A stretch of 64,000 bases of DNA from Gammaproteobacteria bacterium (lineage in GTDB: Bacteria > Pseudomonadota > Gammaproteobacteria > Diplorickettsiales > Diplorickettsiaceae), in assembly GCA_005877695.1 (NCBI GenBank), contig VBOA01000008.1, forward strand, positions 1 through 64,000. Reading direction: 5' to 3'. The translations under genes and the position numbers were made by a program. Below the pieces are notes generated by a model. The model was not told the origin of the DNA. It saw nothing but the letters and a program-made list of their open reading frames with translations, and made no database searches. Positions 1 to 6,021 of this stretch are shown here, piece after piece. Each line of letters begins with the position of its first letter. The first letter of the stretch is position 1.

Positions 1-207
1 ATTATTTATTTCAATTTTATTCTGAACTGCTTCGCTAAGATTAATATTCAGTTGATCTGAAATACGTATGATATATAAGATAATATCTGCTAGCTCATGA
101 CTAACTTTTTCTTTAACAACAAGGTCTTTTTTTATGTTAATAGACTCTTGTTCTGATAACCACTGAAATATTTCTAACAGCTCCCCTGCTTCACCTGTAA
201 TAGCCAT
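1..207 (-). pseudogene. MazG-like nucleotide pyrophosphohydrolase, N-terminally truncated remnant
   Basis: The minus strand encodes about 69 residues and runs off the left edge. It begins MAITGEAGELLEIFQW and continues with HELADIILYIIRI, the two metal-binding helices typical of all-alpha (MazG/dCTPase-like) NTP pyrophosphohydrolases. Family members have about 25-30 residues before the GEAGELLE helix. Here the in-frame codons upstream include a stop at about 219 and no coding extension, so the N-terminus is lost. The upstream sequence instead encodes a different short frame (221-358), suggesting a recombination junction. The protein would have removed non-canonical or excess NTPs, but is probably inactive. 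Family assignment is good; the right-hand breakpoint is approximate. Confidence 0.6.
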
Positions 208-220
208 TGGACAAGTTTAA

Positions 221-358
221 TCATTTTTTACGTGCTTTTTTGATAGCAGCACTGACAGAAGCTTTTGTTACCCCTGCTGTTTTTACAGCGCGACGGGTTT
301 TTTTAACTAGGTCGTAGTATTCGCTTTGTTCAGGGGGAAATATCGTTTTTAAAATAAC
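221..358 (-). pseudogene. Short basic reading frame, possible fragment of a small antitoxin-like protein
   Basis: An open minus-strand frame of about 45 codons ends in TGA at 221-223. It is lysine-rich and ends KASVSAAIKKARKK. It has no ATG or GTG start with a ribosome site; only GTT or ATT codons occur at its 5' side. It lies between the truncated pyrophosphohydrolase and the orphan antitoxin gene that starts at 382, and may be the C-terminal end of another broken accessory gene. I do not recognise the family. Confidence 0.25.
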
Positions 359-381
359 GGATTATTTAACTGAGTAGATAT

Positions 382-699
382 ATGAAAAAAAAGATTGATT
401 ATCAAGAATATTTAATTGATTCCCTTAAAGATCCCGAGGAAGCAGCCGGTTATTTGAATGCTGCTTTAGATGAAGGGGATACAAAAGTTTTTTTGTTAGC
501 ATTATCAAATGTTGTTAAAGCACAAGGTGGTGTTAATAAACTAGCAAATAAAGCCCATAAGAGCCGAACTAGCTTATATAAAACACTTTCTCCTAAAGGT
601 AACCCATATTTTAAGAATACTAATAAAATTCTTTCTGCTATGGGAATGCATCTTGTTATTGCACCTAAACACATTTCTCATACTTATTTTTCAAAATGA
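382..699 (+). CDS. HigA-type addiction-module antidote protein (HTH), orphan
   Basis: This 105-residue protein matches the layout of COG3636 'putative addiction module antidote' proteins. An N-terminal segment (YLIDSLKDPEEAAGYLNAAL) is followed by a lambda-repressor-like helix-turn-helix at about residues 50-85 (GGVNKLANKAHKSRTSLYKTL). In intact modules a RelE/HigB-type toxin precedes the antidote in the same operon. None is recognisable upstream, where only degraded minus-strand frames lie. It is therefore an orphan antitoxin or the survivor of a decayed module, possibly acting as a DNA-binding repressor. The ATG at 382 has only a weak ribosome site. Confidence 0.7.
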   Translation: MKKKIDYQEYLIDSLKDPEEAAGYLNAALDEGDTKVFLLALSNVVKAQGGVNKLANKAHKSRTSLYKTLSPKGNPYFKNTNKILSAMGMHLVIAPKHISHTYFSK

Positions 700-723
700 T
701 ATAAAGCAGTTCAAGAGAATATT

Positions 724-875
724 ATGATCCTAGCACAGCAATTAGAACAAAAAGGCCGCCAAGAGGAGCGTATGAAATGGCTAAAAATCTTCTAGCAGAA
801 GGTTTGTCTTTAGATTTAGTAAAAAAAGTTACTAAATTACCTGATTTAGTTTTAACTAAGCTGAAAGATGCCTAA
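724..875 (+). pseudogene. C-terminal remnant of an Rpn-family (PD-(D/E)XK) gene, frameshifted
   Basis: From ATG 724 the frame reads MILAQQLEQKGRQEER and then stops. A frame shifted by one base continues from within AAATGGC and reads AKNLLAEGLSLDLVKKV, ending KLKDA and a stop at 873-875. Joined, the two give the usual Rpn/YhgA-like C-terminus: a glutamine-rich linker, then a helix with E-G-L-S, then a short helical end. The intact gene at 4559-5455 ends in the same architecture. The nuclease domain is missing here, so this is a decayed copy. Confidence 0.6.
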
Positions 876-1002
876 ATCCTTCATAAATCATTTTGGACTT
901 ATAAGAAAACGCAACTGGAGTTTAGTAATAATTTAAATTAATCCTCACAACTAAACATTAAACTTAAGAAGGAATACTAAAAAATTGAATTAGGAGTCAT
1001 AT

Positions 1003-1551
1003 ATGTCAAAATCAGTAATAAAAATTTCAATTTTGCTTACCATAAGCTTAGTACTATTCGCTAAATTAAGCTTGGCTTTAACTAAACCCGCAATATTCAA
1101 TACCGAACCTCCAACTCAAACTAAGCGGAACAATGAAATGAACTCCTCTATTCCAGTTGATGCTTGGTTTCAACAAGGAATGAATACTTTTTTGCAATTA
1201 GATTCGCCTATGTTTAAGCAATTTTTTGGTAATCAAATGCATTTCAATTACTTTACGTTGCATGAAGATCCTAAGCAGTTCTTAATTTCACTTGAACTGC
1301 CGGGTGTCGACCCCCAAAAAATTCGTGTATCCGTTTCACAAGGGGTTTTATATGTACAAGCTAAAAATGATAATAAATCTAAACAAAATGAAACTAACTC
1401 ATATTATTTCTCTTATCATGTTGCTTTGCCAGAAAATGCCAACACTCAAAAAATGGGTGCGATTTTGAAACGGGGTATTTTGCAAATTACTATTGAAAAA
1501 ACAAATAAAATGACGTCTATGATCGATATCCCTGTTAAAGAAATAGCTTAA
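1003..1551 (+). CDS. Small heat-shock protein (Hsp20/alpha-crystallin) with N-terminal signal peptide
   Basis: The protein has 182 residues. Residues 1-25 form a signal peptide: Ser/Lys start, a hydrophobic core of about 16 residues, and a likely cleavage after SLA. The alpha-crystallin domain follows at about residues 85-180, with ELPGVDP, the beta-strand region VSQGVLYVQAK, and the conserved G-I-L motif in LKRGILQITIEK. Small heat-shock proteins hold unfolding client proteins in an ATP-independent way and are normally cytoplasmic; this one is predicted to be exported to the periplasm. The ATG is preceded by TTAGGAGT, a good ribosome site. It converges on a second, cytoplasmic Hsp20 gene across a shared terminator. 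Confidence 0.85.
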   Translation: MSKSVIKISILLTISLVLFAKLSLALTKPAIFNTEPPTQTKRNNEMNSSIPVDAWFQQGMNTFLQLDSPMFKQFFGNQMHFNYFTLHEDPKQFLISLELPGVDPQKIRVSVSQGVLYVQAKNDNKSKQNETNSYYFSYHVALPENANTQKMGAILKRGILQITIEKTNKMTSMIDIPVKEIA

Positions 1552-1641
1552 TCAAATCTAGATTAATTAATTAGGTTCAAATAATACTGTAATACGGAAT
1601 GATCAGAACTTTCGCTTTTAGTTTTCATACGATAATTAAAA

Positions 1642-1682
1642 AAATGACCGCCTATTATTGACTATAGAATAGGCGGTCATTT
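1642..1682. terminator. Bidirectional hairpin terminator between convergent hsp20 genes
   Basis: A perfect 15-bp inverted repeat has arms at 1642-1656 and 1668-1682 around an 11-nt loop. The GC-rich core is GACCGCC/GGCGGTC and the arms end in A/T runs on both sides. It lies between two convergent genes and can act as an intrinsic terminator in both directions. Confidence 0.8.
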
Positions 1683-1692
1683 GTAAAGTTAG

Positions 1693-2145
1693 CTATTCTT
1701 CCTTAATTGTTATTTTTTTAAGTAATGCTTTTTCCTTTTTAGGGATTGCAATTTCAATAACTCCATTTTTGCTTCGTGCTTTTATTTTAGTAGCATCCGC
1801 GGTATCAGGTAAGGTAAAACGCCTATAAAACTGTCCTTGTACTCTCTCTAATCGAGTATATCCTTCTTTTTCTTCCTCATTAAAAGTATTTCGTTCACCT
1901 TTTATACTGAGAATACTGTCTTCCATATTTATCTCGATATCTTTGGGGTCTACTCCAGGAATATCGGCCTTAATTAGGAATTGATTGGTTTCTTCTTTTA
2001 TATCGACGTAGGGCTTCCAACTACTTGTTTCTACAAACGAACCATCATTGATAGATGATATGTCAGTTGAGTTTCCACCTAATACTCGATTCATATAATC
2101 AAATATGGAAGGAACTTTATATTCATAACGTGCTAAATTAGTCAT
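1693..2145 (-). CDS. Cytoplasmic small heat-shock protein, Hsp20/IbpA family
   Basis: The protein has 150 residues and no signal peptide. The alpha-crystallin domain covers about residues 45-145: WKPYVDIKEE at its start, ADIPGVDPKDIEI, and the C-terminal G-V-I motif in RSKNGVIEIAIPK. A final I-x-I-like tail (KKITIKEE) suits oligomer formation. It is a holdase that keeps denatured proteins refoldable by DnaK/ClpB. The start is fixed by a strong AAGGAGG ribosome site about 7 bases before the ATG. A sigma-32-like promoter lies just upstream (2192-2217), so heat induction is likely. Confidence 0.92.
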   Translation of the reverse strand: MTNLARYEYKVPSIFDYMNRVLGGNSTDISSINDGSFVETSSWKPYVDIKEETNQFLIKADIPGVDPKDIEINMEDSILSIKGERNTFNEEEKEGYTRLERVQGQFYRRFTLPDTADATKIKARSKNGVIEIAIPKKEKALLKKITIKEE

Positions 2146-2191
2146 ATTAAGCCTCCTTTTGGCTAGGTTTTAAATTATCTCTATCCTATTT

Positions 2192-2217
2192 ATGGGGATT
2201 TTCTAGTAAAAAATCAA
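2192..2217 (-). promoter_or_regulatory. Sigma-32-like heat-shock promoter for the 1693-2145 hsp20 gene
   Basis: On the minus strand, TTGATTT (2211-2217) is followed after 13 bp by CCCCATAAA, with CCCCAT at 2192-2197. The -10 half matches the sigma-32 consensus CCCCATnT closely; the -35 half (CTTGAAA consensus) only partly. It sits about 50 bp upstream of the start codon of a heat-shock gene. Confidence 0.6.
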
Positions 2218-2229
2218 TATCAATTAAAA

Positions 2230-2394
2230 GAAGGATTTGACAATCAATGGAATAAAAGCGCCCACAAAGAAAGGTTTCACTGAAAGTATTAAAAATGAAT
2301 TTAAGGCCGGCAGCAAAACAAGCTGTGGTTTTAGCTTATGATAGATCGGAAATTTGAAAAAAGAATCAGAGTTGGTGCGCGACTTTTGCGCGAC
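2230..2394 (+). pseudogene. Small frameshifted reading frame, possible DUF6496-like remnant
   Basis: One plus-strand frame reads GIKAPTKKGFTESIKNEFKAG and then loses sense. A neighbouring frame continues with AKQAVVLAYDRSEI. Joined across a one-base shift near 2315 they resemble small lysine-rich proteins that contain a G-S-K...KQAxAIAL motif. No good start codon is seen. Both function and identity are uncertain; this is offered only as the best reading of otherwise unexplained sequence. Confidence 0.2.
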
Positions 2395-2490
2395 TGAACA
2401 TGACATACATAGCCATTATTATACATTTGTAAGGATCGTCCGGTTTATAATAATGTTGTTTTTTCAATAACTTACGATGAAAGTATTCGA

Positions 2491-2556
2491 CTCCTTTGCA
2501 GTTGGTTGTATTAAATGTCACTGAGGTGCTCGAACATCTCAGTGAACGCTTCTTAA
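2491..2556. repeat. Copy A of a two-copy hairpin element
   Basis: A 28-nt left flank (CTCCTTTGCAGTTGGTTGTA, then TTAAATGT) is followed by a hairpin with arms 2519-2528 and 2535-2544 and loop CTCGAA, then AACGCTTCTTAA. The flanks match copy B at 3293-3357 at 27 of 28 and 11 of 12 positions. The hairpin sequence is different but still self-complementary. It lies directly downstream of the minus-strand DUF1640 gene. Confidence 0.7.
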
Positions 2557-2565
2557 AATCCTTAA

Positions 2566-2847
2566 TTAATGCATGGATCGAATTAAAGTTACTAAAACAG
2601 TAGCTTGAATAGCAGAAACACCGAGAACCCATTTGGCTATCTGCGCATTAATACTACCTTTAATTTTTTCAATTTCTATAATGATATCCTTTCGTACTTC
2701 TGCCAAATCTTGCTTAGTACAAACATTGTTTTCAATAATTTCTGAAAACATTTCGACTTGTGCTTCAGCTTGTTCGGAAGGTATTCCTGCTTTTTCAAGT
2801 TTTTTTGCCCAGGCTAATGTATCAAATTTCATAATGGCACTCGTCAT
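2566..2847 (-). CDS. DUF1640-like coiled-coil protein with C-terminal membrane helix
   Basis: The protein has 93 residues. The N-terminal part (FDTLAWAKKLEKAGIPSEQA) and the following helix (KQDLAEVRKDIIIEIEKIKG) match the DUF1640 family, small coiled-coil proteins distantly like mitochondrial CCDC90/MCUR1. A C-terminal hydrophobic segment (WVLGVSAIQATVLVTLI, about residues 72-88) should anchor it in the inner membrane. In bacteria these genes are often found on plasmids and integrated elements and have no established function. AAGGATT lies 8 bases before the ATG. A consensus promoter lies at 2900-2929. Confidence 0.75.
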   Translation of the reverse strand: MTSAIMKFDTLAWAKKLEKAGIPSEQAEAQVEMFSEIIENNVCTKQDLAEVRKDIIIEIEKIKGSINAQIAKWVLGVSAIQATVLVTLIRSMH

Positions 2848-2899
2848 AGTGAGAATCCTTATTATATATTATTTGTTCATTCTTTTATCTAACATTGGT

Positions 2900-2929
2900 A
2901 TTATATATTAGCACTACAATTGAAGTCAA
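2900..2929 (-). promoter_or_regulatory. Sigma-70-type promoter for the DUF1640 gene
   Basis: On the minus strand TTGACT (2924-2929) and TATAAT (2900-2905) are separated by 18 bp. This is about 50 bp upstream of the DUF1640 start codon and starts just past the stop codon of the gene at 2933-3151. Confidence 0.55.
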
Positions 2930-2932
2930 TAA

Positions 2933-3151
2933 TTACCATACTTCCTTAATTGCTTTTAATAAAATCTTATTATCTATATCTTTTGACAATAAAATTAATG
3001 CTTTAATTAAGCGTGCTTCTCCTATTTTTTTTGGAGCGACCTTATTTACTCTTTCTAATGTTTCTTTAAGAACATCCATGATTTCTGAATCGATACGATA
3101 ACTTCTTGGATATTCTTTAATTTTTTCAACTTTACTATTTGTGCGTTCCAA
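2933..3151 (-). CDS. Small hypothetical protein, possibly ribbon-helix-helix-like
   Basis: With a TTG start at 3151, chosen because GAGAGG lies 7 bases upstream, the product has 72 residues. A longer in-frame reading reaches ATG 3208, but it would cross a good -10 sequence (TATAAT). The segment KEYPRSYRIDSEIMDVLKET followed by a second helix (KIGEARLIKALILLSK) resembles small DNA-binding or plasmid-maintenance proteins: a short strand, then two helices. I do not recognise a named family. It may regulate the local accessory genes. Confidence 0.5.
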   Translation of the reverse strand: MERTNSKVEKIKEYPRSYRIDSEIMDVLKETLERVNKVAPKKIGEARLIKALILLSKDIDNKILLKAIKEVW

Positions 3152-3292
3152 TGTAGTCCTCTCTTTCACTTTAAAGCTTACTACATTATATATTAAAACT
3201 AATATCATCTTAAATTAGAGTAAAATCTAGCTGTTTAATATTTGTTTTAGATGGACGAATTGCTCTAAACTGACGTCTGCGGTCATAACTAA

Positions 3293-3357
3293 CTCCTTTG
3301 CAGTTGGTTGTGTTAAATGTCCTCAAGGTCTAGTTCACCTTGGGGAACGCTTTTTAA
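3293..3357. repeat. Copy B of a two-copy hairpin element
   Basis: The left flank (3293-3320) and right flank (AACGCTTTTTAA, 3346-3357) are nearly identical to copy A. The hairpin between them has arms 3321-3329 and 3337-3345, a 9-bp stem with one G-T pair and loop CTAGTTC. Its sequence is quite unlike copy A. On the minus strand AAAGGAG of the flank is followed by an ATG that opens an 18-codon frame, probably chance. The copy lies downstream of the minus-strand gene at 3403-3573. Confidence 0.7.
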
Positions 3358-3377
3358 CTCAGATTATAGAATATAAC

Positions 3378-3397
3378 ATTGACGTCTTGACGTCAAT
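3378..3397. promoter_or_regulatory. Perfect inverted repeat ATTGACGT-N4-ACGTCAAT
   Basis: The 8-bp arms (3378-3385 and 3390-3397) are perfectly complementary and separated by CTTG. This is 5 bp past the stop codon of the small RHH-like gene on the minus strand. No T-run follows, so an operator or protein-binding site is as likely as a terminator. Confidence 0.45.
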
Positions 3398-3402
3398 ATA
3401 TT

Positions 3403-3573
3403 TTATTTGAGAGGTAATTTTTCTATTTGTTCAATGACTATTTCAACCATTGTTTTACCTTGTTTAGCAGCGTAAATTTTTAATTTTTTATGCAATTCGA
3501 TTGGTAGCCGAACAGGTAGATTCTTTTTTATTTCCTTATTTGTTTTATCTTTAGATGGTTGTTTTCTAAGCAT
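3403..3573 (-). CDS. Small ribbon-helix-helix-like protein (56 aa)
   Basis: The minus strand encodes 56 residues from ATG 3573 to TAA 3403. A basic N-terminus is followed by KNLPVRLPIELHKKLKIYAA, then KQGKTMVEIVIEQIEKLP. This is the strand-helix-helix pattern of CopG/ParG-type DNA-binding proteins: 'VRLP' strand, 'ELHKKLKIYAAKQGKT' helix and turn, and 'VEIVIEQI' second helix. Such proteins serve as antitoxins, plasmid partition factors or autorepressors. No toxin gene is adjacent, so a free-standing regulator is the simplest reading. Confidence 0.65.
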   Translation of the reverse strand: MLRKQPSKDKTNKEIKKNLPVRLPIELHKKLKIYAAKQGKTMVEIVIEQIEKLPLK

Positions 3574-3653
3574 AAAATTTACTTGCTATATAACAATAGA
3601 CCCTAAGTATATATCTCTTATGAAACGATACAAATAGGAAGTATCTTTTAAAT

Positions 3654-3698
3654 TTGACATATTATTTCGATAAATGCTAATATGTACACATGAGTACA
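3654..3698 (+). promoter_or_regulatory. Promoter and palindromic operator of the Phd/PIN toxin-antitoxin operon
   Basis: TTGACA (3654-3659) and TAATAT (3678-3683) are separated by 18 bp. Overlapping the end of the -10 box is a dyad TGTAC (3683-3687) N6 GTACA (3694-3698). Antitoxins of this type bind their own promoter, so this dyad is a good candidate for the autorepression site. Confidence 0.6.
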
Positions 3699-3717
3699 CT
3701 TTTTTAAAGGTAAATCT

Positions 3718-3987
3718 ATGAAAGCTAGCCACGTAATTAAAGTAGGAATGAGGGAGTTTCGCTCTCATCTTAACCATTATTTACTAACATCTAGACCTGT
3801 TGCAATTACTCGCCACGGTGAAACAGTGGGTTATTATATTCCAACAAAACATCATACAGAAAAATCTGAATTAAATGAGCTAAAACAAGCTGCCCATCAG
3901 CTTGAAAAACTACTCAAATCCCATGGAGTAACCGAGAACGAGTTATTAACTGAATTTAGAACATTGAGAAAGGGACAAAGTAAATAA
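3718..3987 (+). CDS. Phd/YefM-family antitoxin
   Basis: The protein has 89 residues. The N-terminal Phd/YefM fold (residues 1-45) contains VGMREFRSHLNHYLLTSRPV and then ITRHGETVGYYIP, the DNA-binding and dimer part. The C-terminal half is a charged helix expected to wrap around the toxin. It is the first gene of a two-gene operon: its stop codon overlaps the toxin start in TAATG. It should neutralise the adjacent PIN-domain nuclease and repress the operon promoter. Confidence 0.88.
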   Translation: MKASHVIKVGMREFRSHLNHYLLTSRPVAITRHGETVGYYIPTKHHTEKSELNELKQAAHQLEKLLKSHGVTENELLTEFRTLRKGQSK

Positions 3988-4427
3988 TGTCTTCTCATAT
4001 TCTGGTATTAGATGCAAATATTCTTATTCGGGCAGTTTTAGGAAGTAAAGTTAGAGACTTACTTATAGCTAACAGAGAAACTACTGATTTCTTTACTCCA
4101 GATGTATGTTGGGCAGATGCAGTGAAATATTTGCCTGTAATATTTAAAAAAAGACAACTTCCTTCAAATCCAGCATTAACTTTACTTGATAATCTCAAAA
4201 AGATCATTCAAATTGCAGATGAGGAAATTTACAAAATAAACTCTAAAGAAGCACAAAAAAGAATGAAAGATCGTGATATTGACGATTGGCCAATTGCTGC
4301 AACAGCGTTAGCTTTAGATTGTGCAATTTGGACTGAAGATAAAGATTTCTTTGGTTCTGGATTTTCAACTTGGACGACAGATAAAATTCATATTTTTTTT
4401 GAAATGACTTCAGTTTGTAAGCTGTAG
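3987..4427 (+). CDS. PIN-domain toxin (VapC-like ribonuclease)
   Basis: The protein has 146 residues. Motifs of the PIN domain are visible: LVLDANIL at residues 6-13 with the first catalytic Asp at position 9, and DIDDWPIAATALALDCAIWT followed by EDKDF near the C-terminus, which supply the other acidic metal ligands. PIN toxins cleave RNA (tRNA, rRNA or mRNA) when their antitoxin is degraded. It is translationally coupled to the antitoxin gene by an overlap of one base. All expected acidic residues appear to be present, so it is probably active. Confidence 0.88.
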   Translation: MSSHILVLDANILIRAVLGSKVRDLLIANRETTDFFTPDVCWADAVKYLPVIFKKRQLPSNPALTLLDNLKKIIQIADEEIYKINSKEAQKRMKDRDIDDWPIAATALALDCAIWTEDKDFFGSGFSTWTTDKIHIFFEMTSVCKL

Positions 4428-4442
4428 GAATGCAGAAAGCTA

Positions 4443-4468
4443 ATTAATTTATTGCATAATAAATTAAT
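4443..4468. repeat. AT-rich perfect inverted repeat after the toxin gene
   Basis: Arms at 4443-4453 and 4458-4468 (ATTAATTTATT / AATAAATTAAT) enclose GCAT. The stem is 11 bp but has no GC pairs, so it is a weak terminator candidate for the toxin-antitoxin operon. Confidence 0.4.
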
Positions 4469-4558
4469 ATTATATTTAAAATACCGATTGATTATTACCA
4501 TTTAGGACATGTTGAGATAAGCTTCTTTTACTAAATCACAAAATAAGGATAACAAGAA

Positions 4559-5455
4559 GTGACAATTCAAATTCACAATCCTCACGATGCCATTTTTAAA
4601 AAATTTTTCAGTAATATTGAAATAGCTAAAGACTTTATCGAAGCTTATTTACCGGAGCAACTAAAACAAAATTGTAATTTTGCTACTCTAAAAATTGAAG
4701 CGGGTTCCTTTGTTGATGAAGATCTTAAACAACATCATTCTGATATTTTATATTCCTTAAAAATAGGGGGTATTAAAGGTTATGTCTATATAAACGTTGA
4801 ACACCAAAGTACTCCTCAAGAATTTATGTCTTTCAGGATGCTACGATATAAATTAGCTATTATGAAACAGCATCTTGACCAAGGAAATAAAAAATTACCT
4901 GCTGTTATTCCTATGTTTTTCTATCATGGCAAGCAAAGCCCTTATCCATATAGCCTAAAAATTATAGATTGTTTCGAAGACAAGGAATTTGCCAAAAATT
5001 ATTTTTTCAAAGACCCATTCCTTGTAGATATTAGTTTAACTCCTGATGAAGAGATTTATAAACATAAAAAACTGGGTCTATTAGAAATGGTTCAAAAGCA
5101 TATTTTCACAAGAGATCTAGTGAGCATTGCAAAAGATATCGTTAAGTTAGTCAAATCCACTCAGCCTGGGCATGAATTGTTCAGTAGCTTGGTGTATTAT
5201 AGCTTAATACAGGGCGATACCCCTGATGTCAATAAGGTAATAGAAACTCTTAAAACTATTGAGAATTATCGTGAGGATGTTATGAATGCAGCACAGCAGT
5301 TAAAGCAGCAAGGTCTACAACAAGGTCTACAACAAGGTCGGCAAGAGATTTTAGCGCTCGTAAGAAATTTATTAAAGCAGAATGTTCCCTTAGCTACGAT
5401 TAAATCAGCAAGTGGTCTTTCTGAACAAGAATTACTTGAATTAGAAGACGCTTAG
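4559..5455 (+). CDS. Rpn-family recombination-promoting nuclease / putative transposase (PD-(D/E)XK)
   Basis: The protein has 298 residues, starting at GTG after AAGGATAACAAGAA. The N-terminus HNPHDAIFKKFFSNI is the hallmark of Rpn/YhgA-like proteins. The PD-(D/E)XK nuclease core shows Asp62 (HHSDIL) and the E-x-Q motif Glu81-Gln83 (VEHQS). The C-terminal part has glutamine-rich repeats (QQGLQQGLQQGR) and the typical helical end. E. coli Rpn proteins are DNA endonucleases that promote RecA-independent recombination. This gene is intact, unlike the remnant at 724-875. The 106-aa gene follows 29 bases downstream and may be cotranscribed. Confidence 0.85.
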   Translation: MTIQIHNPHDAIFKKFFSNIEIAKDFIEAYLPEQLKQNCNFATLKIEAGSFVDEDLKQHHSDILYSLKIGGIKGYVYINVEHQSTPQEFMSFRMLRYKLAIMKQHLDQGNKKLPAVIPMFFYHGKQSPYPYSLKIIDCFEDKEFAKNYFFKDPFLVDISLTPDEEIYKHKKLGLLEMVQKHIFTRDLVSIAKDIVKLVKSTQPGHELFSSLVYYSLIQGDTPDVNKVIETLKTIENYREDVMNAAQQLKQQGLQQGLQQGRQEILALVRNLLKQNVPLATIKSASGLSEQELLELEDA

Positions 5456-5484
5456 TCCTCCATGCGCTAGAGAAGAAAAAGAAT

Positions 5485-5805
5485 ATGAACTATGTTGCCA
5501 GCATTTCAAAAGAAGATTTGCTACAAGATAAGCAACATCTTAAATCCACTATTTACCTTAAAAAAGTAGGCGGTTTCCATCAAATATTTGCCTCAGACGG
5601 TGATTTTTTTGATGAATGTATAGGCTCTTATAATATAAATGACAGTACATCTATAAGATTTGATAACGAAAAATTATCTTATTGGTTAATGACAGGTGCG
5701 ATACCTACTCTAGAAGTTATTAATATAATTATTACCTATCTGGAAATTAAAGAAGTTTCCGGTGTTGATACTATTATTAATAAACTTAAACCTATCAAAA
5801 ATTAG
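5485..5805 (+). CDS. Ribosomal protein bS16-like diverged protein
   Basis: The protein has 106 residues. Residues 22-85 align by eye with ribosomal protein bS16: an opening I-x-L strand (STIYLKKVGG), then FHQIFASDGDF, ECIGSYN (bS16 has E-x-(V/I)-G-(F/Y)-(F/Y)-N), and SIRFDNEKLSYWLMTGAIPT, which matches the bS16 pattern R-L-D-x-(D/E)-R-x-x-(Y/H)-W-(L/I)-x-x-G-A-x-P-(S/T). The basic KKRPFY loop that contacts rRNA in real bS16 is missing. It is not in the usual rpsP-rimM-trmD-rplS setting but behind an Rpn gene on an accessory segment. It may be a captured or repurposed S16 fold. Function unknown. Confidence 0.55.
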   Translation: MNYVASISKEDLLQDKQHLKSTIYLKKVGGFHQIFASDGDFFDECIGSYNINDSTSIRFDNEKLSYWLMTGAIPTLEVINIIITYLEIKEVSGVDTIINKLKPIKN

Positions 5806-5825
5806 ATCCTTAAAGGATTATTAAT

Positions 5826-5852
5826 AGCTTTTAGAAAAGCTTTCTCTTTTTT
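5826..5852 (+). terminator. Intrinsic terminator after the S16-like gene
   Basis: A 6-bp stem AGCTTT/AAAGCT (5826-5831 and 5836-5841) with loop TAGA is followed by TTCTCTTTTTT. It lies 20 bases past the stop codon. Confidence 0.55.
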
Positions 5853-5885
5853 ATCCAACTTGTTGAAATTACATTAAGTGAACAA

Positions 5886-5923
5886 TGTACCAGAATTGTA
5901 CCAAGCTGAAATATAATGTACCA
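5886..5923. repeat. Three direct repeats of TGTACCA next to the tRNA fragment
   Basis: TGTACCA occurs at 5886-5892, 5897-5903 and 5917-5923, the first two 11 bp apart (one helical turn) and the third 20 bp further. Short repeated boxes beside a tRNA-derived attachment site are typical of integrase arm-type or excisionase binding sites. Confidence 0.5.
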
Positions 5924-6021
5924 AAATTCCCGTAGTCTTAAGTAGGTTATTAAGTTTGCAAAGTATCACAAGTATTTGATTATTAATTGTTTTTAAAAAA
6001 ATATCCTAACTTCGTGAGTTA

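Noticed and set aside
2366..2632. Minus-strand 88-codon open frame starting MGSRCFC
   Set aside because: It overlaps the C-terminal part of the DUF1640 gene in another frame and crosses the hairpin repeat; no ribosome site and unusual composition.
2491..3357. Integron attC-like reading of the two-copy hairpin element
   Set aside because: The conserved flanks do not pair with each other and no core GTTRRRY/RYYYAAC pair is placed as in attC sites; no integron integrase is seen.
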